From Acidobacteriota bacterium (lineage in GTDB: Bacteria; Acidobacteriota; Polarisedimenticolia; Gp22-AA2): DNA of 38,972 nt. The notes under the pieces were generated by a model. The model saw only the letters and a program-made list of their open reading frames with translations, was not told the origin of the DNA and ran no database searches. Shown in pieces: positions 1 through 7,194 of this stretch; position 1 is the stretch's first letter, and each line of letters opens with the position of its first letter. The stretch is from contig QHXX01000030.1 in NCBI GenBank assembly GCA_003223135.1, positions 1 to 38,972 of the forward strand, in the 5' to 3' direction. A program made the translations under genes and the position numbers.

Positions 1-68
1 CGGTGTGCTCCTTCCTGGGCCTTGAGGCCCTGGGTTTCGTCACCCGGAAGGCTACACCGCCTTTTCTC
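1..68 (+). other. Compact multi-helix RNA or terminator-like fold at window edge
   Basis: Four helices can be paired in the first 59 bases: CGGTGT 1-6 with ACACCG 54-59, CCTTCC 10-15 with GGAAGG 46-51, and inside these GGGCC 17-21 with GGCCC 26-30 (loop TTGA) and GGGT 32-35 with ACCC 42-45. A pyrimidine run, CCTTTTCTC, follows at 60-68. The shape is a closed three-way junction with very few unpaired bases. It could be an elaborate intrinsic terminator of a gene to the left or the 3' end of a small RNA. The window starts exactly at its first paired base, so the element may be cut. I do not recognise a named RNA family. Confidence 0.35.
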
Positions 69-348
69 TATTTCCACACCTTATGAAGGTACCTCTCCAT
101 ATAACCCAATAAAGGCAGCGAAGGCGTCGGCCCATTGACGGATGAGGCCCGCACTCGAACAGCGCGACGTGAGTGTGGAGGCTGAGGCGGTTTGTTCGAA
201 CATCATCTGTTGCCTGTGGGGCTCGCTGATGGGACTATACCGCGGCGGCCGCGTGGGTGCAAGGTCATGCGCAGGGGAGAGGCTCGGCCAGCCCGGGGCC
301 GCGAGCGGGTAAGTCCCGGCAGGCGCTCGGGATGGGTGGGCTTCGCGA
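69..348. other. Intergenic stretch, no gene seen
   Basis: About 280 bases between the edge element and the tRNA promoter. A small reading frame at 192-404 runs into the promoter and the tRNA-Gln gene and has Arg/Gly-rich composition typical of chance frames in GC-rich DNA. No ribosome binding site, RNA fold or repeat stood out. Confidence 0.5.
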
Positions 349-378
349 TTGACACTCCTGGGGGGCGTTCGCTAGAAT
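349..378 (+). promoter_or_regulatory. Sigma70-type promoter for the tRNA pair
   Basis: TTGACA (349-354), an 18-base spacer and TAGAAT (373-378) lie just before tRNA-Gln, which begins at 390. The predicted transcription start near 385 leaves a very short leader. The -35 is a perfect consensus match. Confidence 0.8.
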
Positions 379-389
379 CGGCCGCGGTT

Positions 390-463
390 TCCGGGATCGT
401 CTAACGGTAGGACACGTGGCTCTGGACCACGGTATCGGGGTTCGAATCCCTGTCCCGGAACCA
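390..463 (+). tRNA. tRNA-Gln (anticodon CTG)
   Basis: The acceptor TCCGGGA pairs with TCCCGGA, and the discriminator A and CCA are encoded (461-463). The anticodon stem CGTGG/CCACG encloses the loop CTCTGGA, giving anticodon CTG, which reads CAG. The T-loop TTCGAAT is intact. The gene is followed 15 bases later by tRNA-Glu, so both are probably processed from one transcript starting at the promoter at 349-378. Confidence 0.97.
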
Positions 464-478
464 ACTCAACGGAAGCGT

Positions 479-553
479 GGCGCTATCGTCTAGGGGTTAG
501 GACGGATGGTTCTCAGCCATCAGACCGGGGTTCGAATCCCCGTAGCGCTACCA
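479..553 (+). tRNA. tRNA-Glu (anticodon CTC)
   Basis: The acceptor GGCGCTA pairs with TAGCGCT (first pair is a G-U wobble), followed by discriminator A and an encoded CCA (551-553). The stem GATGG/CCATC encloses the loop TTCTCAG with anticodon CTC, which reads GAG. The T-arm is intact (TTCGAAT loop). It lies 15 bases after tRNA-Gln and 20 bases before the next gene. Confidence 0.97.
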
Positions 554-573
554 CCTCTTCCCCTCATTTCCAT

Positions 574-1434
574 TTGGCCGCCCGGGCGTTTGTGATCCGA
601 CGCCTCGCGGTCGTCTGCGTCCTGGCGATCGCGGCCGGCTGCGGCGCGCCGTCGGCCGAGCGCGCGACGGGGGACGTCGCGCGTGCGGTGGAGGCGGCGC
701 TCGCGGGCGGCACGGAGCATTTCGATCACGCCGCCTGGGGGGCGCTGCTCTCGCGGGGCACGAAGGATGGTCTGGTCGATTACCGCTTCATGCAGGAGCA
801 CCGCGCCGATCTTCAGTCATACCTGAAGACCGTCAAGGAGGCGCACCTGGATGACATGGCGCCGGGTCACCTCGAGGCGCTGCTGATCAACGCCTACAAC
901 GCGTACACCGTCCTGTCGATCCTCCAGTACGCGGACGTGTCTTCGATCCGCGAGATCCCGGGGGTGTGGACCAAGATCCATCATTGGGTCGGCGACTACG
1001 GCCTGACGCTCGATGAGATCGAGCACCGAATCCTGCGTCCTTACTTCCGCGACCCGCGTCTCCATTTCGCGCTGAACTGCGCCTCGCGATCGTGCGCTCC
1101 GCTACCGCCCTGGGCCTACGAAGGCGACCGGATCGACGCGCAGCTCGAAGAGAGGGCCCGGCGATTCCTGTCCGATCCGAAGAACGTGCGGGTGGAGGGT
1201 TCGAGGCTCCTGGTCTCGAAATATTTCGACTGGTACGCCGGCGACTTCACGACGCGCGGCTGGAAGGGAACGGAGGACAGCGTGGCCGCCTACATCGCGC
1301 GCTACGCCGCTCCCGATGTCAAGGTGTTCATCGACCGCCACGGGGGCAAGCCACCGATCGGCTTTCTGGATTACGACTGGTCGCTGAACGCCGCCGTACC
1401 GCCCGACCCGTCGGTCCGCCCAGGCTCATCGTAG
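574..1434 (+). CDS. DUF547 family lipoprotein
   Basis: A 286-residue protein with a lipoprotein signal (hydrophobic stretch ending LAIAAGC, Cys23), so probably exported and lipid-anchored. The DUF547 signature follows: LLINAYNAYTV, a central IHHW, a DEIEH segment, then a LHFALNCAS motif with conserved Cys residues. The family resembles papain-fold/transglutaminase-like proteins, but no activity is established, so none is assigned. The start is uncertain: TTG at 574 gives the longest frame, while GTG at 592 would give a neater signal peptide (MIRRLAVV...). Neither has a clear ribosome site. The gene lies 20 bases after tRNA-Glu and converges on the FMN reductase gene. Confidence 0.85.
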   Translation: MAARAFVIRRLAVVCVLAIAAGCGAPSAERATGDVARAVEAALAGGTEHFDHAAWGALLSRGTKDGLVDYRFMQEHRADLQSYLKTVKEAHLDDMAPGHLEALLINAYNAYTVLSILQYADVSSIREIPGVWTKIHHWVGDYGLTLDEIEHRILRPYFRDPRLHFALNCASRSCAPLPPWAYEGDRIDAQLEERARRFLSDPKNVRVEGSRLLVSKYFDWYAGDFTTRGWKGTEDSVAAYIARYAAPDVKVFIDRHGGKPPIGFLDYDWSLNAAVPPDPSVRPGSS

Positions 1435-1458
1435 AGGTCATCAGGCGCCCGCGCACGC

Positions 1459-2019
1459 TCAGCCCTTCATCAGCCCGGTGACGCGCACAAGCTCGGCGCA
1501 GGCCTTCTCGACCAGGGCCGTGCTCTTCGGGTCCTTGAGTTTCCCGGCCTCGTCGAACGCCTGGTCGGCGCGGGCGATCTGCACGGTCGAGGGAAGGATG
1601 AGGACGCCCAGGGCCGTCAACACCTGGCGCAGCGCCAGCACGCTGCGGACAGCGCCGTAGGCCCCCGGCGAGGCGCCCATGAGGAGCGCGACCTTCCCCT
1701 TGAACGGGTTGTTGGGCGGGCGGGAGGCCCAGTCGATGACGTTCTTCAGCGTCCCGGGAATCGACCAGTTGTACTCGGGGCTCGCGATGAGCAGCGCGTC
1801 GGCCGCCGCGATCCGCAGTTTGAATGCCCGGGCCCCCTCCGGCAGACCTTCGTTGGCCTCGATGTCGCCGTCGTAGGGCGGCATCGGCACCTCGCGCAGG
1901 TCGAGGCGATCGACGTCGGCCTGGTCGCGCAGAGCTTCGACGGCGACGCCCAGAAGCTTGCGATTGTGAGAGCCGGCGCGCAGGGCGCCGGCGAACGCCA
2001 GGATCTTCATCATCGTCAC
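1459..2019 (-). CDS. NAD(P)H-dependent FMN reductase (flavodoxin-like fold)
   Basis: A 186-residue protein of the NADPH-dependent FMN reductase / ChrR-YieF family, which moves electrons from NAD(P)H through bound FMN to quinones, azo dyes or metal ions. Visible family marks are the FMN phosphate-binding loop GALRAGSHNRKL near the N terminus, the PEYNWSIPGTLKNVIDW segment around residues 80-97, and a GASPGAYGAVR loop. The start is GTG at 2019 with GAGGTAGG upstream; ATGs two and three codons later are alternatives. The IS at 2043-3287 now separates it from the minus-strand run starting at 8678, of which it may once have been the last gene. Confidence 0.9.
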   Translation of the reverse strand: MTMMKILAFAGALRAGSHNRKLLGVAVEALRDQADVDRLDLREVPMPPYDGDIEANEGLPEGARAFKLRIAAADALLIASPEYNWSIPGTLKNVIDWASRPPNNPFKGKVALLMGASPGAYGAVRSVLALRQVLTALGVLILPSTVQIARADQAFDEAGKLKDPKSTALVEKACAELVRVTGLMKG

Positions 2020-2042
2020 CGGGCCGTGATCCTACCTCAATT

Positions 2043-2066
2043 GAAAATGCCCGACGACAGTGGAGG
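2043..2066 (+). repeat. Left terminal inverted repeat of the IS
   Basis: It begins GAAAATGCCCGAC and ends GTGGAGG. It differs from the reverse complement of 3264-3287 at only two internal positions (2056 and 2059). Confidence 0.88.
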
Positions 2067-2081
2067 TAGCCGGCGGCGAGG

Positions 2082-3077
2082 TCAGTGGGCGATCGGGAGT
2101 CGTCCCCAATCCTCTCTCCAGGCGAGGACCTCCTCCTCGCGGTAGCGACGGGGCGCGAGGCCGAGCGCCTGCGCCGGCGTGGTGCCGGTGCGGTTGGTGA
2201 TCGGGCGGCAGTAGTTTACCCACAAGGCCGCGACCTCCAGGTGTTGCTGCAGCCGCAGCCGGCGTTTGCTCACGCACCAGCTCCGCCGTCGCAGGCGCGA
2301 CAGGAAGTGCCGCAGCCGGGCGTTGGTGTGATTGATCGGAAAGAGCGGGTTGTTGCGGTCCCGCCGCGCCGAGGCGGAGTGCGGCGCCCAGCGGAACCGT
2401 CGCCCGAACAGCCGGCGGCCGAGCCGGTCATACAGGGGCTTCCGGTCGGAGTGCAGGACCACCGGTCCTTGGGAGACCAGGCAGCGCCGCAGGCACTCCA
2501 GGACCGCCCGCACCGCGGCGGCGGACTGCGACGGGCGCCGGCCGTGGACCGCCTCATGCGCGGCCCTGAGGCGCCGCTGCGCCGGCGTCATGCGCCCCTT
2601 CCGCCGGAGCGGCCCCGCCGCCGAGGCGATGAGAAAAAAGCTCCGAGGCTCGATGAGCACCGGCACGGTGACCGGCTGGTAGCGGTTCCCCTCGAAGGTC
2701 TCGAGCTCGTCGAGCATGAACGGCCCGGCCAGAGACGCCAGACGGTTGCTGTGGAACCGGGCGGCGTGACGGGCCAGCCAGAGAAATCGTCGCTCGACGG
2801 TCCGCCGGGCGACTCCGAGGATGCGGGCCGACTGGCGCAGCGCCACGCAGGCGAGCATCAGGCGCAGGAACGGCGCATTCAAATGCGGCTTCTTGTGGTT
2901 GCGGTCGGCCCGGAACGACTGCCTGGAGAAGCGGCGCCGGCAGAGCCGGCACCGGTAGCGCTGCACCGAATGGGCGCGGCAGCGCGGATGATAGAGGCCG
3001 TCGCGATGGAAGAACTGCACGGTAGGCGTGAGGTGAGCGGTGCAGGCGGCGTATGGGCAACGCGGCGGAACAAACAT
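2082..3077 (-). CDS. IS1-like transposase with zinc ribbon
   Basis: A 331-residue transposase. The N terminus has a zinc-ribbon pattern (Cys7, Cys12, Cys33, Cys43, Cys46), then a helix-turn-helix (LRQSARILGVARRTVERR) and an RNase-H-like core with candidate acidic residues in FMLDELETFE and VLHSDRKPLYD. The C terminus, with NARLRHFLSRLRRR and WCVSK, recalls the end of the IS1 catalytic core, where a glutamate is usual; here the equivalent site reads INHTN, so the third acidic residue is not obvious. ATG at 3077 has GGAGGG upstream. The frame is intact and sits inside matched inverted repeats, so the element may still be active. Confidence 0.8.
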   Translation of the reverse strand: MFVPPRCPYAACTAHLTPTVQFFHRDGLYHPRCRAHSVQRYRCRLCRRRFSRQSFRADRNHKKPHLNAPFLRLMLACVALRQSARILGVARRTVERRFLWLARHAARFHSNRLASLAGPFMLDELETFEGNRYQPVTVPVLIEPRSFFLIASAAGPLRRKGRMTPAQRRLRAAHEAVHGRRPSQSAAAVRAVLECLRRCLVSQGPVVLHSDRKPLYDRLGRRLFGRRFRWAPHSASARRDRNNPLFPINHTNARLRHFLSRLRRRSWCVSKRRLRLQQHLEVAALWVNYCRPITNRTGTTPAQALGLAPRRYREEEVLAWREDWGRLPIAH

Positions 3078-3263
3078 CGAACCCTCCGTCGACGCGGACG
3101 GAGCAGGTCGTAGAAAGAATCGTGCCGCCGCGGGTTCGACCCGGGCGCAGGAAGAAAGCGCCGGGGATCCATCGACTTAAGAAGCAGGTCTGGGGCGCCG
3201 AGGCTCTCAAGCCGTCCGTGGCCGGACAGACGGTAGAACCACCGCGTCATCCGCGGACGCCCG

Positions 3264-3287
3264 CCTCCACGGTGGTCGGGCATTTTC
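3264..3287 (-). repeat. Right terminal inverted repeat of the IS
   Basis: Reverse complement of the left end apart from two bases. It abuts the stop codon of the aldo/keto reductase gene. Confidence 0.88.
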
Positions 3288-4823
3288 TTATCTCGACCGC
3301 AGCTGCTTGACGCGCCGATAGACGCGCAGAGGATCGGGGAGGGGGGGCCAGGAGAGAACACCGAGCGCGTCCTTCACGTAGGCGGGACGGCGCATGCCGA
3401 CCAAAACACCCGAGACGCCGGGCGTGCTGGCGAGGACCCAGAGAGCCTTGCGCGACAGAGTTTCGCGCCGCCGCTCGTCGGGCAGGAGCGGATCGATCGC
3501 CGCGGCCACCTTCCCGCTCCGCGACCGGCTGCGGCGGGAGACTTCGCGGGCGATCGCCTCCAGGAGACCCTCGAGCGACGGGACGCAGCGCTGCCACCAG
3601 CTGTCCCAGCGCGGCCGCAGATCCTCGGGGACGTTCTGCGCCATGGCCCGCGCCGTGTGATTGATGCGCGGGATGACCTGTTGCTGTTCGACCTGCCTCC
3701 AGGTCTCAAGATCCTCGATCCGGTCCGGCAGGAGCGGCAGCTCGCCGATGAGATCGAAGAACGGGTCGATCGCGTCCCGGGGCGTGCCGAGCCCGGGCAC
3801 GATCCGCGCGCGGAATTCTTCCTCGAGAGCCTTCAGTTCCTTCGCGGGCCCTTCGAGGCCCTCCCCCGGCGCCGCCGCGTCGCCGTCGGCCAGCCGGATG
3901 AGACGGTTGGCGACGATGGCGTTGAGAGGACGGTTGAGCAGGATCCCCAGGCCGGCTTCGGTCGCGGCCTCGAGCGGCGTCCGGCTGCGTTCCGGCCCGG
4001 TGTTGACCAGGAGCGCCCCGCCCGACTCGAACAGATTCATCGGGAACTGCAGGACGCGGAAGTGATGGTCCCTGCCGCCCGCGTCCTCGGCCGCCTTCAG
4101 GAACCAGGTCACCGAGGTGGCCTCGGGATCGTCCGCGGCCACCACCAGCGTGTTCGAGGACACGCCGTAGCAGGCGATCTCGCCTTGCGCCACGGCCGCC
4201 TCGAAAAAGACGAAGGCCTCGCGCACGCGCCTATAGAACTCGGCACGCAGCACATCCAGGTCGGAGCCCCCGCCGTGCTTCTTGGCATCGGAGAAGAAGT
4301 ATTCGGGATTGTGCAAGAGGCAGACGTCGAGCGTCTCGAGGCGCAGCCGCTCGCGCGAGCGCCCCAGCTGGTCGCGCAGGAACTCCGGATGGATGCAGTG
4401 CCAGCACCCGTCCATGTACTTGACCATCTCGGGGAAGGGGAACCCGGCGCGCTCGCGTTCCATCGCCAGACGCAGGTTTTCGCCCTGCACGTAGCCGATC
4501 TTGGAGACGACCACGAGCGCCTCGCGCGCCGGCCGGCCGGCCCGGCACATCTCGAGAAGAACCTGGCCCACCAGCCGCTCGCTGCCGCCGTCGGTATAGT
4601 TGGTCGAGGTATCGATGAGATTGCAGCCCGACGCGAGTGACGCCGCGAGCGCCTCGCGGTGGTCCGGCGTCTCGTCGTCCACCCGGTAGCAGCCGAAACC
4701 CAGCCGGCTGACGGTCAGCCCGGTGCCTCCGAGTGCGGCGTGCCCGTGCGGCGCGTGCGCGGTGAAGTTTGCCAGATGCCGGTGCGTCCCCTCCGCGGTA
4801 GCCCGGCCGGGGGTCGTTGACAC
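3288..4823 (-). CDS. Aldo/keto reductase with long C-terminal extension
   Basis: A 511-residue protein; typical aldo/keto reductases have about 320. The N-terminal half has the catalytic set: Asp71 and Tyr76 in LIDTSTNYTDGGSE, Lys108 in VVSKIGY and His171 in LLHNPEYF, so an NAD(P)H-dependent carbonyl reductase barrel is expected. Residues about 310-450 form an extra helical, charged region before a barrel-like end (STPGVSGVLVGMRRPAYVKDAL). A family of large plant and bacterial aldo/keto reductases has similar insertions, but the substrate cannot be read from sequence. The start is GTG at 4823, three bases after the DUF523 stop, so the two are co-transcribed. The stop lies directly against the IS end. 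Confidence 0.88.
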   Translation of the reverse strand: MSTTPGRATAEGTHRHLANFTAHAPHGHAALGGTGLTVSRLGFGCYRVDDETPDHREALAASLASGCNLIDTSTNYTDGGSERLVGQVLLEMCRAGRPAREALVVVSKIGYVQGENLRLAMERERAGFPFPEMVKYMDGCWHCIHPEFLRDQLGRSRERLRLETLDVCLLHNPEYFFSDAKKHGGGSDLDVLRAEFYRRVREAFVFFEAAVAQGEIACYGVSSNTLVVAADDPEATSVTWFLKAAEDAGGRDHHFRVLQFPMNLFESGGALLVNTGPERSRTPLEAATEAGLGILLNRPLNAIVANRLIRLADGDAAAPGEGLEGPAKELKALEEEFRARIVPGLGTPRDAIDPFFDLIGELPLLPDRIEDLETWRQVEQQQVIPRINHTARAMAQNVPEDLRPRWDSWWQRCVPSLEGLLEAIAREVSRRSRSRSGKVAAAIDPLLPDERRRETLSRKALWVLASTPGVSGVLVGMRRPAYVKDALGVLSWPPLPDPLRVYRRVKQLRSR

Positions 4824-4826
4824 TGT

Positions 4827-5384
4827 CTACGCCCCTTTCCGGAGCCGGCGCTCGCGCCGTTGGCGGTAGGAAACGACGCGCTCCACGAAACGATCGCGCG
4901 CCGCCCGCCGGTGCAGCCGGACCTCTTCCTCGACCGGCAGCAGGGGGAAACGATCCATCAGGGCGCGGGCGAACAGGCCGACCCCCTTGCGGGCGGGACG
5001 ACCGGGGCCGCCGCCCTTGAAGACTTTCACGCGCCTCATCCCGCAGGACGGCGAGTTGCTCTTCAAGACATAGCCGCACAGATCCATCGCCTCGATCCGC
5101 TTCAGGCGGCGGCGCGACCAGGAATTCATCCGATCGGTGATGTCGACCCGGGTTTCGAGGAACACGAGCCGCGGCGGGTCGTCGCGGCCCTCGAGGCGGA
5201 GCGTTTCGCGGGGAACGCCCAGCCCCATCTCCACCTCGGGGCACACCGGCACCCACTCGAAGAGCCGGCCCAGCGTGGCGATGATTAAGCCATCACGCTT
5301 GTGCCCGCCGTCGTACCGCACTTCCTGGCCGAGCAGGCAGGCGCTGATTCCGACGCGGATGCGGGAGCGCTGGCGACGGCTCAT
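4827..5384 (-). CDS. DUF523 family protein, short form
   Basis: A 185-residue protein matching DUF523, the N-terminal half of YbgA-type proteins: ISACLLGQEVRYDGGHK at the start, VPVCPEVEMGLGVPRE, and the SNSPSCGMRRVKVF motif with a conserved Cys. The tail (LLPVEEEVRLHRRAARDRFVERV) corresponds to the linker and first helix of the DUF1722 domain found in full-length YbgA, but the domain then ends after about 15 residues. This is either a natural short form or an old truncation. Function is unknown. ATG at 5384 has a GAGG seven bases upstream. It lies between cytochrome c (21-base gap) and the aldo/keto reductase. Confidence 0.85.
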   Translation of the reverse strand: MSRRQRSRIRVGISACLLGQEVRYDGGHKRDGLIIATLGRLFEWVPVCPEVEMGLGVPRETLRLEGRDDPPRLVFLETRVDITDRMNSWSRRRLKRIEAMDLCGYVLKSNSPSCGMRRVKVFKGGGPGRPARKGVGLFARALMDRFPLLPVEEEVRLHRRAARDRFVERVVSYRQRRERRLRKGA

Positions 5385-5405
5385 CGTCCCGCCTCGTTCG
5401 TCCGG

Positions 5406-5753
5406 CTACGAGCTTTTCTTCGTGAGGGTCTGCAGATAGGCCACCAGGGCGTCAAGGTCGTCCGCCGCCAGGGACGAATAGGCCTTCATCTTGGAGTCGG
5501 GCTTCACGGCCTTCGGGTTGACGATATATTTCTTCACCTCGTCCGCCGTCATCTTGCTGCCGACGTCGTCGAGCGGATTCTTCGGATTTCCCTTGCCGGC
5601 GACCGAGTGGCACATGCTGCAGTGCTGCGCGGCGTACACCTGCTGTCCCTTGCCGACCTTCGCCGCGTCGGGCTTGGCGGCTTCCTCGGCCCGCAGGGCG
5701 GACATCCCGAGACCCAATGACAGCGCCATCGCGACCGCCAGACTCCGCTGCAT
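5406..5753 (-). CDS. Periplasmic monohaem cytochrome c
   Basis: A 115-residue class I cytochrome c. The signal peptide is residues 1-22 (cleaved near ALRA-EE). The haem site CSMCH spans Cys45-His49, and Met89 in DSKMKAYSSL is the likely distal ligand. The C-terminal helix DDLDALVAYLQTL is typical. It would shuttle electrons in the periplasm. The start at 5753 is chosen because AGGAGG lies eight bases upstream and the signal peptide begins there; a longer frame to 6035 runs into the neighbouring hydrolase gene. Confidence 0.93.
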   Translation of the reverse strand: MQRSLAVAMALSLGLGMSALRAEEAAKPDAAKVGKGQQVYAAQHCSMCHSVAGKGNPKNPLDDVGSKMTADEVKKYIVNPKAVKPDSKMKAYSSLAADDLDALVAYLQTLTKKSS

Positions 5754-5785
5754 CGATGACCCTCCTTGATGGAATGGACCTGTAG

Positions 5786-6478
5786 CTACGATACCACCCT
5801 TGACGGGTCGTCTCCAATCGCGGCCGCGGGCCCCGGCGCCGGACGAAGATCCTCGGGAATCGCTTCTGCCACGCGCCGGGCCAGCTCGTCCAGGTGACCG
5901 GCGAAGTTGTGCGCCGCCCCCTGGATCACGACGACCCGCGCTCCGCCCGGCACATGGGCCGCCAGCGCCATGACCAGCGGCATGGGGCCGAAGGCGTCCT
6001 GGTCTCCCTGGATGAGCGTGAGCGGCCTGTCGCACGCCCGCAGGAATCCGAAGGGCACCAGGTTGACCGGCAGCCCGATGCCGATGAGCGCTTTCGCCCG
6101 CGGGTCGCGCCAGCCGACGACGAGCGCGACGTACGCGCCGAACGAGTACCCCGCGAGGAGCAGCGGCCGCCCGGGATAGAGACGCGACAGGTGGTCCAGC
6201 ACGGCCCGAAGATCATCCTGCTCCCCGCGCCCGCCGTCGTGCGTGCCGCCGCTCCCGCCGGCCCCGCGGAAGTTGAAGCGCAGGGTCGGGATTCCGCAGC
6301 CGACGATCGCCTCGGCCGCGGCGTGCACCACCTTGTTGTGCATCGTGCCGCCAAACAGCGGGTGCGGATGGCACACGACCGCGGCGGCGCGTGCCTCGGA
6401 CTCCTCTCCGGGCCGCTTCAGCATGCACTCGATCCTGCCGGCCGGTCCGGCGAGAAAGAAACTCTCGATCCTGCTCAT
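5786..6478 (-). CDS. Alpha/beta hydrolase, dienelactone-hydrolase-like
   Basis: A 230-residue hydrolase. The order fits the fold: CHPHPLFGGTMHNKVV near residues 36-51, TLRFNFRGAGGSGG oxyanion region, nucleophile elbow AGYSFGAY (Ser), acid in GDQDAF and His in GAAHNFAGH. The CHPHP...MxNKV start is characteristic of a family of small cytosolic serine hydrolases of unknown substrate. ATG at 6478 overlaps the TGA of the TVP38 gene by ATGA, so it is translated in the same operon. Longer frames to 7273 are antisense readings of that gene. Confidence 0.92.
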   Translation of the reverse strand: MSRIESFFLAGPAGRIECMLKRPGEESEARAAAVVCHPHPLFGGTMHNKVVHAAAEAIVGCGIPTLRFNFRGAGGSGGTHDGGRGEQDDLRAVLDHLSRLYPGRPLLLAGYSFGAYVALVVGWRDPRAKALIGIGLPVNLVPFGFLRACDRPLTLIQGDQDAFGPMPLVMALAAHVPGGARVVVIQGAAHNFAGHLDELARRVAEAIPEDLRPAPGPAAAIGDDPSRVVS

Positions 6479-7194
6479 GGGTGGACCGCGCCGACACCGG
6501 TGCTCTCGCGCAAAGCCCGCCGCGCCAGGCGGGTGACGTAGAGAGTGACCGCCAGGGTGGCCAGGAAGCCCACCGCCCAGACGGCGTACTCGGCCGGGGA
6601 GCGCGTCACCCGCCCTGCGGCCGCCTGCGCCAGGGCCCGGCCCGCAAACCCCAGGTACACGTACAGCACGGTGCCGGGCATCATCCCGATCCAGGACGCG
6701 AGGACGTAGGGAACGAAGCCGACGCGCGTCAGGCCGAACAGGTAGTTGAGAAGCGTGAACGGAAAGATCGGGCTCAGACGCGTGAGGAGGACGATCTTCC
6801 ATCCCTCCCGTCCGACCGCCTGGTCGATCGCCGCGAAGCGCGGGTTTCTGGCCGCCCAGCGCTCGACCCGGTCGCGGGCGAGATAGCGGGCGACCAGGAA
6901 CGCGCCCGCGGCCCCCAGCGTCGAGCCGGCCGAGACGGCGACGAACCCCCAGCCGAGATCGTAGATCACGCCCGCGCCGATCGTCAGCGCCGACCCCGGA
7001 ACGAAGAAGATGGCCGCCAGGGCGTAGACGATCGCGAACAGACCGATCCCCCACGGTCCGAGCGCCGCGAAATAATCGGTCAGCCCCTGCAGCCAGTCGG
7101 CCAGCGGCAGGAAGCGCAGGGCCACGATGATCGCCACGAGCAGGACGAGGCCCAGGACGAGGCGCGCCCGGTCCGCGCCTCCGGCCGCGCTCAC
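6475..7194 (-). CDS. TVP38/TMEM64 family (VTT domain) membrane protein
   Basis: A 239-residue integral membrane protein. Hydrophobic segments lie near residues 12-30, 48-75, 82-106 and 205-226. The VTT core motif appears as FFVPGSALTIGAG and FLVARYLARDRVERW, followed by the re-entrant-like LLTRLSPIFPFTLLNYLFGLTRV segment. DedA/VTT proteins are linked to lipid flipping and membrane homeostasis. The GTG start at 7194 overlaps the TGA of the FAD oxidoreductase gene (GTGA). The same two proteins are known as single fused polypeptides in other bacteria, which supports a joint function. Confidence 0.93.
   Translation of the reverse strand: MSAAGGADRARLVLGLVLLVAIIVALRFLPLADWLQGLTDYFAALGPWGIGLFAIVYALAAIFFVPGSALTIGAGVIYDLGWGFVAVSAGSTLGAAGAFLVARYLARDRVERWAARNPRFAAIDQAVGREGWKIVLLTRLSPIFPFTLLNYLFGLTRVGFVPYVLASWIGMMPGTVLYVYLGFAGRALAQAAAGRVTRSPAEYAVWAVGFLATLAVTLYVTRLARRALRESTGVGAVHP

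Larger units (their letters stand above)
2043..3287 (-). mobile_element. Complete insertion sequence, IS1-like, about 1245 bp
   Basis: A single transposase gene is enclosed by inverted repeats at 2043-2066 and 3264-3287 that match at 22 of 24 positions. The right end stops one base before the TAA stop codon of the aldo/keto reductase gene (3288-3290). The flanks (ACCTCAATT on the left, TTATCTCGA on the right) show no target duplication, so the copy may be old, rearranged or of a type without duplication. About 185 bases upstream of the transposase hold no other gene I can support. Confidence 0.85.

Noticed and set aside
192-404. A 70-codon plus-strand frame before the tRNAs
   Set aside because: It crosses the tRNA promoter and part of tRNA-Gln and has no ribosome site or family resemblance.
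2085-3113. A 342-codon plus-strand frame across the IS
   Set aside because: Antisense to the transposase; low-complexity Arg/Gly/Pro composition and no ribosome site.
2034-3296. Target site duplication around the IS
   Set aside because: Nine bases on each side were compared (ACCTCAATT and TTATCTCGA) and no match was found, also for shorter lengths.
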